Positions 26,898-35,908 are shown, counted from the first letter of the stretch. The stretch is DNA of 64,000 nt from Solirubrobacter phytolaccae (GCF_027587195.1 NZ_JAPDDP010000008.1:1-64000); one strand, 5' to 3'. Numbers and translations are program-made. The notes: generated by a model from the sequence alone, not told the origin.

Positions 26898-28116
26898 CGT
26901 GCCAGGCCGCGGTCGCGAGCGCGACGGCCGCGATGAAGCCCGCGTAGCCGGCCACTGCGGCGCCGAGTGAGACGACGAGGGTCAGGAGCCCGATCGAGAT
27001 CACCGCGGTCGCCACGCCCAGGTAGATGAGCGTGTACGAGGCGGCGTTGACCGCGCCGCGACGGTCGGGCGGGGCGGCGTGGTTGAGCTGCGCCTGCGCG
27101 GCCAGGAACGCGAGCCCGTGGCCCGTCCCGGTCAGCAGCGCGGCGACGAGCAGCGCCGCCAGGCTCTCGGCCGGGAACGCGAGGGCGAGCGCACCGAGCC
27201 CGGCGGCGACGAGCACCAGCCCGAGCGCCTGGTCGCGCTCAGGAGCCCGCGCGCGCCCGCGTACGGCGATCTGCGCCACGCACGACGTCGCGAGCATCGT
27301 CCCGCTGATCGCGCCCAGCAGCGCGAGATTCCCCGTGTCCAGCAGCTCCCCGGCGTAGCTCGGCACCACCGACAGGAAGATCGACGCCGTCGCCCACACG
27401 GCGGCCCCGGTCAGGCTGACCCGCACGAACAGCGACCGGATCTCCACCGGCACCCCCGGCCGCTCAATTCTAAAGAGGGACTGTCCCTCTTTAACTTTCG
27501 CGGGCTCTGCGGCGGGCTTCGCGGCCCGCCGCCGGCGCCGCGCGAACATAAAGCGGGACTGTCCCTCTTTAGGTTCGGGGATCGCCAGGGCGGCGGCCGT
27601 GGCGGCGATGCCCAGGGCCGCGAAGAGGGCGAACGGGAGCACGAGGCGGTGCGGGGCCCACTGGGCGAGCAGGCCCGCGATGACCGGGCCCGAGCCGCTG
27701 CCGCCCGCCTGGGCGAGCGAGGTGAAGAGCGCGGCGCGGTCTTCGCTCGGGGCCGGGGCCAGCTCGACCAGCGCGGCCGCCGCGGCGCCCGCGATCATCC
27801 CGACCGCCAGGCCCTGCAGGGCTCGCGCCGCGAACAGCCACGGCAGGCTCTGGGCGGCCGCGAACGTGAGCAGGCCGACCGTCGCCGTCGCGAAGCCCGC
27901 GGCCATCACGCGGCGGCGGCCGTAGCGGTCCGACAGCTGGCCGAACACGAGCAGGGCGGGCGCGAGCACGAGCATGTAGGTCGCGAACACGACCGTCAGC
28001 ACCGCGCTCGAGAAGCCGAACTCGCGCTCGTAGAGCGCGTACAGCGGCGTCGCCAGGTTCGCCCCGGCCATGACCACGAACCAGGCCGTCGCGACCACGA
28101 GGAAGGGCACGCGCAT
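26848..28116 (-). CDS. MFS transporter with two repeat-encoded insertions
   Basis: 422-residue major facilitator with about 12 hydrophobic helices and the loop-2/3 motif FGQLSDRYGRRRVM, typical of drug-efflux-like MFS proteins. The central cytoplasmic loop (residues about 185-220) contains two copies of a KEGQS(L/R)F-type peptide coded by palindromic repeats at 27471-27493 and 27549-27571; frame is preserved and the loop tolerates them. ATG at 28116, divergent from the cytochrome gene by 57 bases. Substrate unknown. Confidence 0.88.
   Translation of the reverse strand: MRVPFLVVATAWFVVMAGANLATPLYALYEREFGFSSAVLTVVFATYMLVLAPALLVFGQLSDRYGRRRVMAAGFATATVGLLTFAAAQSLPWLFAARALQGLAVGMIAGAAAAALVELAPAPSEDRAALFTSLAQAGGSGSGPVIAGLLAQWAPHRLVLPFALFAALGIAATAAALAIPEPKEGQSRFMFARRRRRAAKPAAEPAKVKEGQSLFRIERPGVPVEIRSLFVRVSLTGAAVWATASIFLSVVPSYAGELLDTGNLALLGAISGTMLATSCVAQIAVRGRARAPERDQALGLVLVAAGLGALALAFPAESLAALLVAALLTGTGHGLAFLAAQAQLNHAAPPDRRGAVNAASYTLIYLGVATAVISIGLLTLVVSLGAAVAGYAGFIAAVALATAAWHVRADRADRRAPHAPRR
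27471..27493. repeat. 23-bp palindromic repeat, copy 1, inside the MFS gene
   Basis: Perfect 11-base arms TAAAGAGGGAC and GTCCCTCTTTA around one T. It is markedly AT-richer than its surroundings and lies in frame in the MFS central loop (coding KEGQSLF on the minus strand). Looks like an inserted interspersed palindrome. Confidence 0.85.
27549..27571. repeat. 23-bp palindromic repeat, copy 2, inside the MFS gene
   Basis: Same element with one arm mismatch (TAAAGCGGGAC with GTCCCTCTTTA), 55 bases from copy 1 and again in frame (KEGQSRF). Same spacing of arms and central T. Confidence 0.85.
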
Positions 28117-28173
28117 GACACGGCAGCCTAGGCGGCGGCTCCCTCGTCCCCGTGTCTGGTTAGGATGCCGCAG

Positions 28174-28911
28174 ATGAGGAGAGAGCTGGCGTGGATCGTC
28201 GGGGTCGTGTCGGCGTCGAGCGTCCTCGCGGGCTGCCAGCTGAAGGACAGCAACGCGAACATGGTCAACGGCAAGCAGCTGTTCGTCCAGGAGTGCGCTG
28301 CTTGTCACACGCTGCAGCGCGCGGGCGCGACGGGCGTCTCTGGGCCGAACCTGGATGCGGCGTTCGCGCAGTCCAAGAAGGACGGCCTGGGGGAGAGCAC
28401 GATCGAGGGCGTGATCTACGGCCAGATCCTGCACCCGAACAAGAACCCGCAGCTCAACACGCAGAAGAAGGGCGAGACGACGCCGCAGATGCCCGCGAAC
28501 CTCGTGACGGGCCAGGACGCGAAGGACGTCGCGGCCTACGTCGCCTTCGCCGCCAGCAAGAGCGGCGAGGACGAGGGCAAGCTCGCCGGCGTCGGCGCCT
28601 CCAAGGCCGAGGGCACCGCCACGGCCGAGAACGGTGTCCTGGACATCCCGGTCGCCGCCTCCGGCCTCGCCTACAAGTTCGCGGACGCCGAGGCCGAGGC
28701 GGGCAACGTCAAGTTCACGTCGGAGAACCCGCAGCCCGTGGACCACGACATCGCGGTCACCGGCAACGGCGTGGACGCCAAGGGCGAGATCGTCACCAAC
28801 GGCGGCGTCTCCGAGTTCAGCGCCGACCTGCAGCCCGGCGAGTACGTGTTCTTCTGCTCCGTGCCCGGCCACCGTGAGGGCGGCATGGAAGGCAAGCTCA
28901 CCGTCAAGTAG
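28174..28911 (+). CDS. Cytochrome c-cupredoxin fusion lipoprotein
   Basis: 245-residue membrane-anchored electron carrier. Lipobox SVLAGC with Cys21, class I cytochrome c domain with CAACH at 41-45 and a distal Met in QMPANL, then a cupredoxin domain with His in DHDIAV and the C-terminal FFCSVPGHREGGM supplying Cys, His and Met of a type 1 copper site. Both centres are complete. ATG 28174 follows AGGA with 8-base spacing; ATG 28165 is the alternative. Close to the oxidase genes, it probably passes electrons to a terminal oxidase. Confidence 0.88.
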   Translation: MRRELAWIVGVVSASSVLAGCQLKDSNANMVNGKQLFVQECAACHTLQRAGATGVSGPNLDAAFAQSKKDGLGESTIEGVIYGQILHPNKNPQLNTQKKGETTPQMPANLVTGQDAKDVAAYVAFAASKSGEDEGKLAGVGASKAEGTATAENGVLDIPVAASGLAYKFADAEAEAGNVKFTSENPQPVDHDIAVTGNGVDAKGEIVTNGGVSEFSADLQPGEYVFFCSVPGHREGGMEGKLTVK

Positions 28912-31276
28912 CGTCGCGCTGCGCGGCGAGCGCGAGCAGTCGCGCGCGCCGCAGCAGGTACGCGCGCGACACGATGTCCCGCAGCTCGCCGTCGGCGCCC
29001 AGCGCGTCGGCCAACCGGGCGGCGGGCACGACGACGACCTCGCCGTCGCGGGCGCCCACGGCGGTCGTGAGGGTCACGTCGCCGCGGAGCAACGCCAGCT
29101 CGCCGATGAAGCTGCCCGGGCCGTGCACGCGCCCGACGCGGTTGAGCGTGCCGTAGCCGTCGACCATCGCGACGGCGCCGGAGACCACGACCACGAAGTC
29201 CGCGGCCGGGTCACCCGTGCCGAACAGCGGCTGGCCCTGCAGGATCGGCCGGCGCTCGCCGAAGCGTTCGAGCGTCGTGATCTGCGCCTCGGTGAGACGC
29301 GGGTAGTCGTCGCTGGTCCGCTCGGCGACCATCCGGTCGATCAGCGCGAGGTCCACGCCCTGGCCGTCCGGGCCACGCAGACGGCCGATCGCGGGGAGCG
29401 AGGGGTCCGCGGCAGGGAGGGGCGCCGGGGCCCCCGGAGGCGGCGCGTCGCCGACCAGGGCGGCGGCGAGCGCGTCGGCGTCGTAGCGCCCGAGCAGGCG
29501 GGTGCCGTTGATGAAGAACGTCGGCGTCCCGTCCGCGCCGCTCGCCTCCGCGCTGGCGACGTCGGCCCGCACGCGCGCCGCGTGCTCGCCGGAGCCCAGG
29601 GCGCGGGTGAAGCGCTCCACGTCGAGGCCGAGGGCGGTGGCGTGGTCGACGAGGTCGGTCGCCGTGAGCCGGTCCTGGTGGGCGAAGAGGCAGTCGTGCA
29701 TCTCCCAGAAGAAGCCCTGCTCGCCGGCGGCCTCGGCCGCTTCCGCCGCGAGCTCGGCGTGCGGGTGCACGTCCGGGAGCGGGAGGTGGCGGAACACGTA
29801 CCGCAGCTGGTCGCCGAAGCGCGCCCGCACCTCCTCGACGGCGCCGGTGGCCCGCCCGCAGAACGGACACTCGAAGTCGCCGTACTCGACGAGCGTCAGC
29901 GGCGCGTCGGCCGGACCGCGGATGTGGTCGGTCGCCGGGTCGACCGGGCGGTCGAGCGTCATCGGCGGCGCGTCGTCGTCCTCGTCGGCGAGCCGCTTGT
30001 CGATCGCGAAGATCGCCCAGCCGAGCGTCAGCGCGATCAGCGAGGCGGCGAGGATGCCCACGCGCGCCTCGTCGGCCAGCTCCTGCGAGTCGAACGCCAG
30101 GTCGGCGACGAACAGCGAGATCGTGAACCCGATCCCGCCGAGCGCCGCGCCGCCGAGCAGCTCACCCGGGCGGATCCGGCCGGGCAGCTGGCCGAGGCCG
30201 AGCCGCACGCCCGCCAGGCTCATCGCGCCGATGCCGAGCAGCTTGCCGCCCGCGAGGCCGACGATCACGCCCCAGGTGACCGGTGACGAGAACGCCTGCT
30301 CGAGCAGCTCGCCGTCGATCGCAACGCCGGCGTTGGCCAGCGCGAAGACCGGGATGATGAAGAAGCTCGACCACGGGTGTAGGAGCTCCGTCAGCCGCTC
30401 GTTCGGCGACACCGCGCGCTCGACCGAGAGCTTCGCCGACCGGGCGAGCGCCGGCAGCGGCGACTGGCCGAACGCCCGCGCCAGCGCGCCCGCCTCGCGC
30501 ACGTCCTCGGCGCGGGGTGCGTACGCCGAGACGCACAGGCCGAGCACGACGCCCGCGAGCGTGGGGTGGATGCCGGACTCGACCATCGCCACCCACAGCA
30601 CGAGGCCGACCACGAGGTAGACGGGGCCGCGGAACACCCGCACGCGGCTGACCAGGACCAGCGCCAACACGCACAGGGCGGCGACGAAGATCGGCGTGAA
30701 GGTCACGTCCTCGGAGTAGAAGACGGCGATCGCGAGCAGCGCGCCGATGTCGTCGACCACCGACAGCGACAGCATGAAGACCCGCAGGTGTGCCGGGAAC
30801 CGCGGGCCGACCACCGCCAGCGCCCCGAGCACGAACGCCGTGTCCGTGGCCATCGCGATCCCCCAGCCACGCGCCGCCTCACCGCTCGGGTTGAACGCCA
30901 GGTAGACGAGCGCGGGCACCACGAGCCCGGCGACCGCACCCAGGGCCGGGATCGTGAACCGCGTGCGGTCGGTCAGCTCGCCCATCGACAGCTGGCGCCG
31001 CAGCTCCAGCCCGATGACGAAGAAGAACAGCACCATCAGCCCGTCGTTGACCCAGTGCCGCAGATCGTGGTCGTAGGTGAAGAAGTCGCCGATCTTCAGC
31101 GCGACGTCCATGCCCCACAGGTCCTCATACAGCCCCGAGAGGGGAGAGTTGGCCCAGACGAGCGCGAGGATCGTCGCAGCGAGCAGCAGCGCCGCGCCGC
31201 CGGTCTCGGTGTGGAGATAGCTACGGAGCGGCGCGGCGAACTGGCCGACGAGCTCCCGCGTGGAGGACCGCGTCAT
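28904..31276 (-). CDS. nhaA: NhaA Na+/H+ antiporter fused to DsbA-like and cNMP-binding-like domains
   Basis: 790-residue fusion. Residues 1-430 are a full NhaA antiporter with the paired aspartates D175-D176 (SVVDDIGALLAI) and about 11-12 helices. Residues 450-615 are a DsbA/thioredoxin-like domain with CPFC at 470-473 and the cis-Pro region GTPTFFING. Residues about 665-790 form a cyclic-nucleotide-binding-like beta barrel (GPGSFIGELALLRGDV), though the phosphate-binding Arg is not in its usual place. NhaA-thioredoxin fusions are known in actinobacteria; the third domain is unusual. The ATG at 31276 lies 72 bases below the oxidase operon end, behind a hairpin. Confidence 0.92.
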   Translation of the reverse strand: MTRSSTRELVGQFAAPLRSYLHTETGGAALLLAATILALVWANSPLSGLYEDLWGMDVALKIGDFFTYDHDLRHWVNDGLMVLFFFVIGLELRRQLSMGELTDRTRFTIPALGAVAGLVVPALVYLAFNPSGEAARGWGIAMATDTAFVLGALAVVGPRFPAHLRVFMLSLSVVDDIGALLAIAVFYSEDVTFTPIFVAALCVLALVLVSRVRVFRGPVYLVVGLVLWVAMVESGIHPTLAGVVLGLCVSAYAPRAEDVREAGALARAFGQSPLPALARSAKLSVERAVSPNERLTELLHPWSSFFIIPVFALANAGVAIDGELLEQAFSSPVTWGVIVGLAGGKLLGIGAMSLAGVRLGLGQLPGRIRPGELLGGAALGGIGFTISLFVADLAFDSQELADEARVGILAASLIALTLGWAIFAIDKRLADEDDDAPPMTLDRPVDPATDHIRGPADAPLTLVEYGDFECPFCGRATGAVEEVRARFGDQLRYVFRHLPLPDVHPHAELAAEAAEAAGEQGFFWEMHDCLFAHQDRLTATDLVDHATALGLDVERFTRALGSGEHAARVRADVASAEASGADGTPTFFINGTRLLGRYDADALAAALVGDAPPPGAPAPLPAADPSLPAIGRLRGPDGQGVDLALIDRMVAERTSDDYPRLTEAQITTLERFGERRPILQGQPLFGTGDPAADFVVVVSGAVAMVDGYGTLNRVGRVHGPGSFIGELALLRGDVTLTTAVGARDGEVVVVPAARLADALGADGELRDIVSRAYLLRRARLLALAAQRDAT

Positions 31277-31309
31277 CGACGCGGGAGAATGACGGATCCG
31301 TCCGCGTCA

Positions 31310-31337
31310 CGTGGATGGGTGCGAGCACCCATCCACG
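31310..31337 (-). terminator. Hairpin between the oxidase operon and nhaA
   Basis: Perfect 13-base arms CGTGGATGGGTGC and GCACCCATCCACG separated by GA, 12 bases past the stop of the 39-residue gene. A strong stem; no T-run follows. Likely terminates or stabilises the oxidase transcript. Confidence 0.6.
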
Positions 31338-31348
31338 CTCGCCGTCGG

Positions 31349-31468
31349 CTACAGCGCCTGGATGACCAGCGCCGCGACGAGCACGACCGCCGCGACGGCG
31401 AGCACGTAGAGCAGGACGCGGAAGGCGTCCCGCTCGTGCTTGAGCGGGTTGAAGCCGCGCTCGCTCAA
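31349..31468 (-). CDS. Small single-helix protein at the end of the oxidase operon
   Basis: 39-residue peptide (start TTG 31468 overlapping the ctaE stop as TTGA): polar N-terminus ERGFNPLKHERDAF, then one membrane helix LLYVLAVAAVVLVAALVI. Size, topology and position suggest a small accessory oxidase subunit. No recognised family. Confidence 0.6.
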   Translation of the reverse strand: MSERGFNPLKHERDAFRVLLYVLAVAAVVLVAALVIQAL

Positions 31469-32082
31469 ATGATGTAGACGGTCAGGTACACGACGATCCA
31501 CATGACGTCGACGAAGTGCCAGTAGATGCCCGGCACTTCGAAGCCGAGGTGGTGGCCGGACGAGTAGTGGCCGCGGAAGGAGCGGATCGTGACGAAGGCC
31601 AGCAGCATCAGGCCGATCGACACGTGCGCGCCGTGGAGGCCGGTCAGGCCGTAGAAGATCGTCCCCTGCGCGTGGTCCTGGGGCGAGAAGCCGATGTGGA
31701 CGTACTCGTTGATCTGGATGAACAGGAACGTCAGGCCGAGCAGGAAGGTCGCGACCATGCCGAGCTGCAGGCCCAGGCGGTTGTCCTTGCGGATCGCCTC
31801 CTGCGCGTAGTGCAGCGTGAACGAGGAGGACACGAGGATCGCGGTGTTGAAGCCGGCGATCAGCTTGGGCAGGTGGTCGCCCTCGGCCGGCCATTCGGCG
31901 CCGCCCACGACCCGGATGAAGAAGTAGGCCGTGAAGAAGGCCCCGAAGACCATGATCTCCGAGATGATGAAAAGCAGCATCCCGAGCGTGGCCGGGTCCA
32001 CCCGCGAGGAGCGGTTGGCCGGCGGCGGCCCGTGATGGTGATCGTCGTGCTCGGCTGACCCGAGGTGAGCGGCTGCTGCCAC
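31465..32082 (-). CDS. ctaE: Cytochrome c oxidase subunit III
   Basis: 205-residue membrane subunit of a heme-copper oxidase, with five helices as in short actinobacterial CtaE. The His-rich N-terminus (HDDHHHGPP) is followed by family stretches MLLFIISEIMVFGAFF, LTGLHGAHVSIGL and GIYWHFVDVMWIVVYL. GTG at 32082 follows directly on the TAG of the upstream gene. Only one ctaE is present for two oxidase clusters. Confidence 0.95.
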   Translation of the reverse strand: MAAAAHLGSAEHDDHHHGPPPANRSSRVDPATLGMLLFIISEIMVFGAFFTAYFFIRVVGGAEWPAEGDHLPKLIAGFNTAILVSSSFTLHYAQEAIRKDNRLGLQLGMVATFLLGLTFLFIQINEYVHIGFSPQDHAQGTIFYGLTGLHGAHVSIGLMLLAFVTIRSFRGHYSSGHHLGFEVPGIYWHFVDVMWIVVYLTVYII

Positions 32083-32913
32083 CTAGGCCCCCGCGGTCTC
32101 GTTCACGTGCGCCTCGATGTGCTCGACCGGCAGGTGCGCGCTGTCGCGGACGCGGTCCACGAGCTTGTCCGCGACCCACTGGGACGAGCCCTCGGGGAGC
32201 GTCGAGATGAGGATGTCGTGCACGTAGAAGTACTGGACGGCGTTCATGATCGCCGTGTACGGATCGGGGTCGCCGATCATGCCGGCGGCGATGATCCCCG
32301 AGTCGTCCAGGGAGGCGAGCAGGCGCCGGCCGCGCTGGCGGGCCTCACGCACGCCCTCGCCCGAGGTGACGTCCTGCGGGACGATGAGCACGTAGCGCTT
32401 GGGCTTGGAGCCCTCTTCCGCCATCGCCTTCAGGCGCTCCACGAGCTCCGGCGCGGCCGAGGTGAGGTTGGCGACCACGAGCGTGACGTCGAACGGCAGG
32501 CCGTCCTTGTCGATATCGACGATGACGTGCTCGACCGGGACGCCCGTCTCGTCCTCGAGGCGCTCGATGATGTCGCGCTTGGTCCACGAGGACGTGTTGA
32601 CGGGCTTGGTGCCGACGATGATCTCGTCGATCGGCTGCGCCCGGAACGCGTCCATGGCCGCGTTGAACGGGTCGGCGTCGCCGACCTCGCCGTCGCCGAC
32701 GGCGCCGAGGTCCCGGATGTACTCGACCGCGAGCTCCATCCGCACCTGGGCGCTGTCGCGCACGACGTCGTCATAGATGACGTTGCCGTGGCGGGGACGG
32801 GTCTGCGGCACGACGACGAAGAAGCGCGATCCTTCCTCGGCCCGCTCCTTGATCCGGTTCAGGAGCGCCCCACCGGCGATGGTCTCGTTGGCGAGGATGA
32901 GCACGGTCGGCAC
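32083..32913 (-). CDS. Tandem-repeat soluble protein of the oxidase operon
   Basis: 276-residue protein made of two homologous halves (about 1-130 and 140-268). Matching pairs: VGDADPFNAAMDAF with IGDPDPYTAIMNAV, and GVPVEHVIVD with HLPVEHIEAH. Each half starts with a hydrophobic strand and a Leu-rich helix (LILANETIAGGALLNRIKE; LVVANLTSAAPELVERLK), giving an alpha/beta fold that recalls universal stress proteins. It lies between ctaD and ctaE with gaps of 2 and 0 bases, so it is made with the oxidase. GTG start at 32913. Function unknown. Confidence 0.8.
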   Translation of the reverse strand: MPTVLILANETIAGGALLNRIKERAEEGSRFFVVVPQTRPRHGNVIYDDVVRDSAQVRMELAVEYIRDLGAVGDGEVGDADPFNAAMDAFRAQPIDEIIVGTKPVNTSSWTKRDIIERLEDETGVPVEHVIVDIDKDGLPFDVTLVVANLTSAAPELVERLKAMAEEGSKPKRYVLIVPQDVTSGEGVREARQRGRRLLASLDDSGIIAAGMIGDPDPYTAIMNAVQYFYVHDILISTLPEGSSQWVADKLVDRVRDSAHLPVEHIEAHVNETAGA

Positions 32914-32915
32914 GG

Positions 32916-34838
32916 CTAGACCCCTTCCTCAGCCGACGAAGCGCCGGCCGCTTGCTTTGGCCGCGCCTCTTCGGCGGGCTCCATGATCCCGTGCACATGG
33001 CCGGGCACCCCGTACTCGTACGGGCCACCGACGACGGTCGGGATGCGGTCGAAGTTGAAGATCGGCGGCGGCGACGAGACCTGCCACTCGAGCGTGAACG
33101 CCCGCCACGGGTTGGCCGACGCGCGCGGACCACCGCGCCACGACGAGACCATGTTGTAGAGGAAGATCAGCGTCGAGAGCCCGAGCACGAACGAGCTCAG
33201 CGAGATGAACAGGTTCCACGCCGCGAACTCCTCGGCGTAGTCCGCCACGCGCCGCGGCATGCCCTTCACGCCCACGAGGTGCATCGGGCCGAACGTCGCG
33301 TTGAAGGACACGAACGTCAGCCAGAAGTGCGCCTTGCCGAGCCGCTCGTCGAACATCCGGCCCGTCATCTTCGGGAACCAGTAGTAGACGCCGGCGTAGA
33401 TCGTGAACAGCGAGCCGCCGTAGAGCACGTAGTGGATGTGGGCGACGATGAAGTAGGTGTCCGAGACGTAGATGTCCATCGGCACCATCGCGAGGATCAC
33501 GCCCGAGATGCCGCCCAGCGTGAACATCGTCAGGAAGCCGAGCGCCCACAGCATCGGGGTGTCCAGGTGCAGGACGCCCTTCCACAGGGTCGCGAGCCAG
33601 CTGAAGATCTTGATGCCGGTGGGCACCGCGATGATCGCGGTCGTGACCATCATCGGGATGCGGATCCAGTCCTGCATGCCCGAGACGAACATGTGGTGCG
33701 CCCAGACGGTGAACCCGAGCAGCACGATGGCCAGCAGCGAGAACGCCATCATCCGGTAGCCGAAGATCGGTTTTCGCGACTTCACCGACAGGATCTCGGA
33801 GATGATCCCGAAGCCCGGCAGCATCATGATGTAGACCGCCGGGTGCGAGTAGAACCAGAAGACGTGCTGGTACATCAGCACGTCGCCGTCCTTCTCGGGC
33901 CGGAAGAAGTTGAAGCCCAGCGCGTAGTCGAAGAGCACGAAGAACTGCGACGCGGCGACGAACGGCGTGGCGATCACGACGAGCAGCGACGTCGAGAAGT
34001 TCGCCCACACCAGCAGCGGCATCCGCCAGAACGACATGCCCGGCGCGCGCATGGTGATGATGGTCACCAGGAAGTTCAGGGCGGTCGCGATCGACGACAC
34101 GCCCGCGAACTGCACGCCGATCGTGAAGAACATCTGCCCGAGTGGGGCGGAGGTCGAGAGCGGCGCGTACGCCGTCCAGCCGGTGGAGAACGACCCGCCC
34201 GGCGCCACGAACGACGCCGTCATCATGATGCCGGCGATCGGCAGCATCCAGAACGACAGCGCGTTCAGGCGCGGGAACGCCATGTCCGGCGCGCCGATCA
34301 TCAGCGGCAGCACGTAGTTCGCCAGCCCGGCGAACACCGGGATGATGAACAGGAAGATCATCAGCGACGCGTGGACGCTGAACAGGCCGTTGAACGCGTT
34401 GGCGTCCACGAACTGCGAGCCGGGCGCGGCGAGCTCTGCGCGCACGAGCATCGCCAGCAGGCCGCCGATCATCATGAAGAAGAACGACGTGACGACGTAC
34501 TGGATCCCGATCACCTTGTGATCGGTGTTGACCCGGAAGTAGTCGGTCCAGGAGGTCGCGCCGTGACCGGAGTGATCCTCGGCGCGCTCCTTCTTGCCGG
34601 CCGCCCAGTAGAACCAGTAGTCGAACGCGCCGAGCCCGATCAGGAACCACAGCGGGGCGATCAGCAGCGACAGCAGGAGGATCGCGTTCTGGGCCTTCGT
34701 CGTGATTCCGCCGTCCGCGAAGACGGGGAACCCGTAGGCCTCACGCGCGGCGATGATGATCGCGGCGCAGAACAGCGTGCCGAGAACGAGGAAGAACCCC
34801 GCCCGCGGAAGTCCAGGTGCGCGGAGTCGAGCCGTCAT
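32916..34838 (-). CDS. ctaD: Cytochrome c oxidase subunit I, A2-type
   Basis: 640-residue catalytic subunit (heme a, heme a3-CuB). His ligands appear in SVHASLMIF, WFYSHPAVYIMMLPGFG, VWAHHMF and VAHIHYVLYGG. The YSHPAVY motif lacks the Glu of GHPEVY, the mark of A2-type oxidases that use Tyr-Ser in the proton channel. An N-terminal extension with two helices (residues about 15-75) precedes the core. ATG at 34838 was chosen because AAGGAGG lies 4 bases upstream and it shares one base with the ctaC stop. Confidence 0.96.
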   Translation of the reverse strand: MTARLRAPGLPRAGFFLVLGTLFCAAIIIAAREAYGFPVFADGGITTKAQNAILLLSLLIAPLWFLIGLGAFDYWFYWAAGKKERAEDHSGHGATSWTDYFRVNTDHKVIGIQYVVTSFFFMMIGGLLAMLVRAELAAPGSQFVDANAFNGLFSVHASLMIFLFIIPVFAGLANYVLPLMIGAPDMAFPRLNALSFWMLPIAGIMMTASFVAPGGSFSTGWTAYAPLSTSAPLGQMFFTIGVQFAGVSSIATALNFLVTIITMRAPGMSFWRMPLLVWANFSTSLLVVIATPFVAASQFFVLFDYALGFNFFRPEKDGDVLMYQHVFWFYSHPAVYIMMLPGFGIISEILSVKSRKPIFGYRMMAFSLLAIVLLGFTVWAHHMFVSGMQDWIRIPMMVTTAIIAVPTGIKIFSWLATLWKGVLHLDTPMLWALGFLTMFTLGGISGVILAMVPMDIYVSDTYFIVAHIHYVLYGGSLFTIYAGVYYWFPKMTGRMFDERLGKAHFWLTFVSFNATFGPMHLVGVKGMPRRVADYAEEFAAWNLFISLSSFVLGLSTLIFLYNMVSSWRGGPRASANPWRAFTLEWQVSSPPPIFNFDRIPTVVGGPYEYGVPGHVHGIMEPAEEARPKQAAGASSAEEGV

Positions 34839-35908
34839 CACCCCTCCTTGGTCACTTCCGAAAGGTACTTCGCCAGCGCGTCGACACCGTCGGCACCCAG
34901 GCGCTGGCCGTAGTCCTTGGGCATGGTGTCGGAGTACCCGTTGGCGATCTCCGCACTCGGGTCCTCGATCGACGTCTTGATGAACGCCTCGTCCTTGCCG
35001 GCCAGGACCTCGTCGAGGTTCGGGCCGACGGTGGCGTTCGTGCCCGCGTCCGCGAGCGTGTGGCAGCCGCCACAGCCGTTGGACGTGAACAGGCCCTTGC
35101 CGTTGTCACCGCCGCCGCCACCGGCGGGCGGCGCGGGCGGCTTGGCGGCCTCTTCGAGCCAGCTCGCGAAGTCCGCCTCGGTCTGCACGACGGCCGTGGC
35201 GCGCATCGTCGCGTGCCCGAGCCCGCACAGCTCGGCGCAGACGATCGGGTACTCGCCGAGCCGGTTGGGCGTGACGCGGTAGGTCACGTTGATCCCGGGC
35301 ACCGCGTCCTTCTTCATGCGGAAGGCCGGAATCCAGAAGTCGTGGAGCACGTCCTTGGCCTGCAGCGTGAACTTCACCGGGCGGTCGATCGGCAGGTGCA
35401 GCTCCGTCGCGGAGATCTCCTTGCCGTCCTCACCCGGATAGAAGAACGTCCAGGCGAACTGCTCGCCGACGACGCGGACCTCCATCGTGTTCGCCTGCGC
35501 CTTCTCGACGTCCGTGAGGACGATGAAGGCGTAGGTGCACAGGCCGACCAGCAGGATCGCCGGGATCGCCGTCCAGACGACCTCCAGCTTCGTGTTGCCG
35601 TGGATCGGCGGCCCGTCGAGCTCTTCCTCCCCCGGACGCATCCGGAACTTGACGACGCTGAAGAGCACCACGACCGAGACCCCGACGAACACGGGGACCG
35701 ACGCGATGATCAGGACGTCCCACAGAGTGTCGATCGGCTTCGCCTCTTCCGAGGCGGCGACCGGAAACCAGTCGATGAGCAGGCCAGCGGCAATACCGAG
35801 GATCGATGCAACGACCCCGATGCCGAGCATCTGCTTCCAGTCTGCACGTGCGTGCGGGCGCTCCGGTCGAGGACCGGTCTGCGCGAGACTTCTCTCCTCA
35901 AGCCCCAT
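34838..35908 (-). CDS. ctaC: Cytochrome c oxidase subunit II with fused cytochrome c (caa3 type)
   Basis: 356-residue subunit II. Two N-terminal helices (about 27-48 and 62-85, plus a membrane segment near 112), a cupredoxin CuA domain with the ligands in HDFWIPAF and CAELCGLGHATM, then a Pro/Gly linker and a C-terminal cytochrome c with CGGCH near residue 282 and the distal Met in SDTMPKDYG. The fused cytochrome makes it a caa3 oxidase. ATG start at 35908, first gene of the cluster. Confidence 0.95.
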   Translation of the reverse strand: MGLEERSLAQTGPRPERPHARADWKQMLGIGVVASILGIAAGLLIDWFPVAASEEAKPIDTLWDVLIIASVPVFVGVSVVVLFSVVKFRMRPGEEELDGPPIHGNTKLEVVWTAIPAILLVGLCTYAFIVLTDVEKAQANTMEVRVVGEQFAWTFFYPGEDGKEISATELHLPIDRPVKFTLQAKDVLHDFWIPAFRMKKDAVPGINVTYRVTPNRLGEYPIVCAELCGLGHATMRATAVVQTEADFASWLEEAAKPPAPPAGGGGGDNGKGLFTSNGCGGCHTLADAGTNATVGPNLDEVLAGKDEAFIKTSIEDPSAEIANGYSDTMPKDYGQRLGADGVDALAKYLSEVTKEG

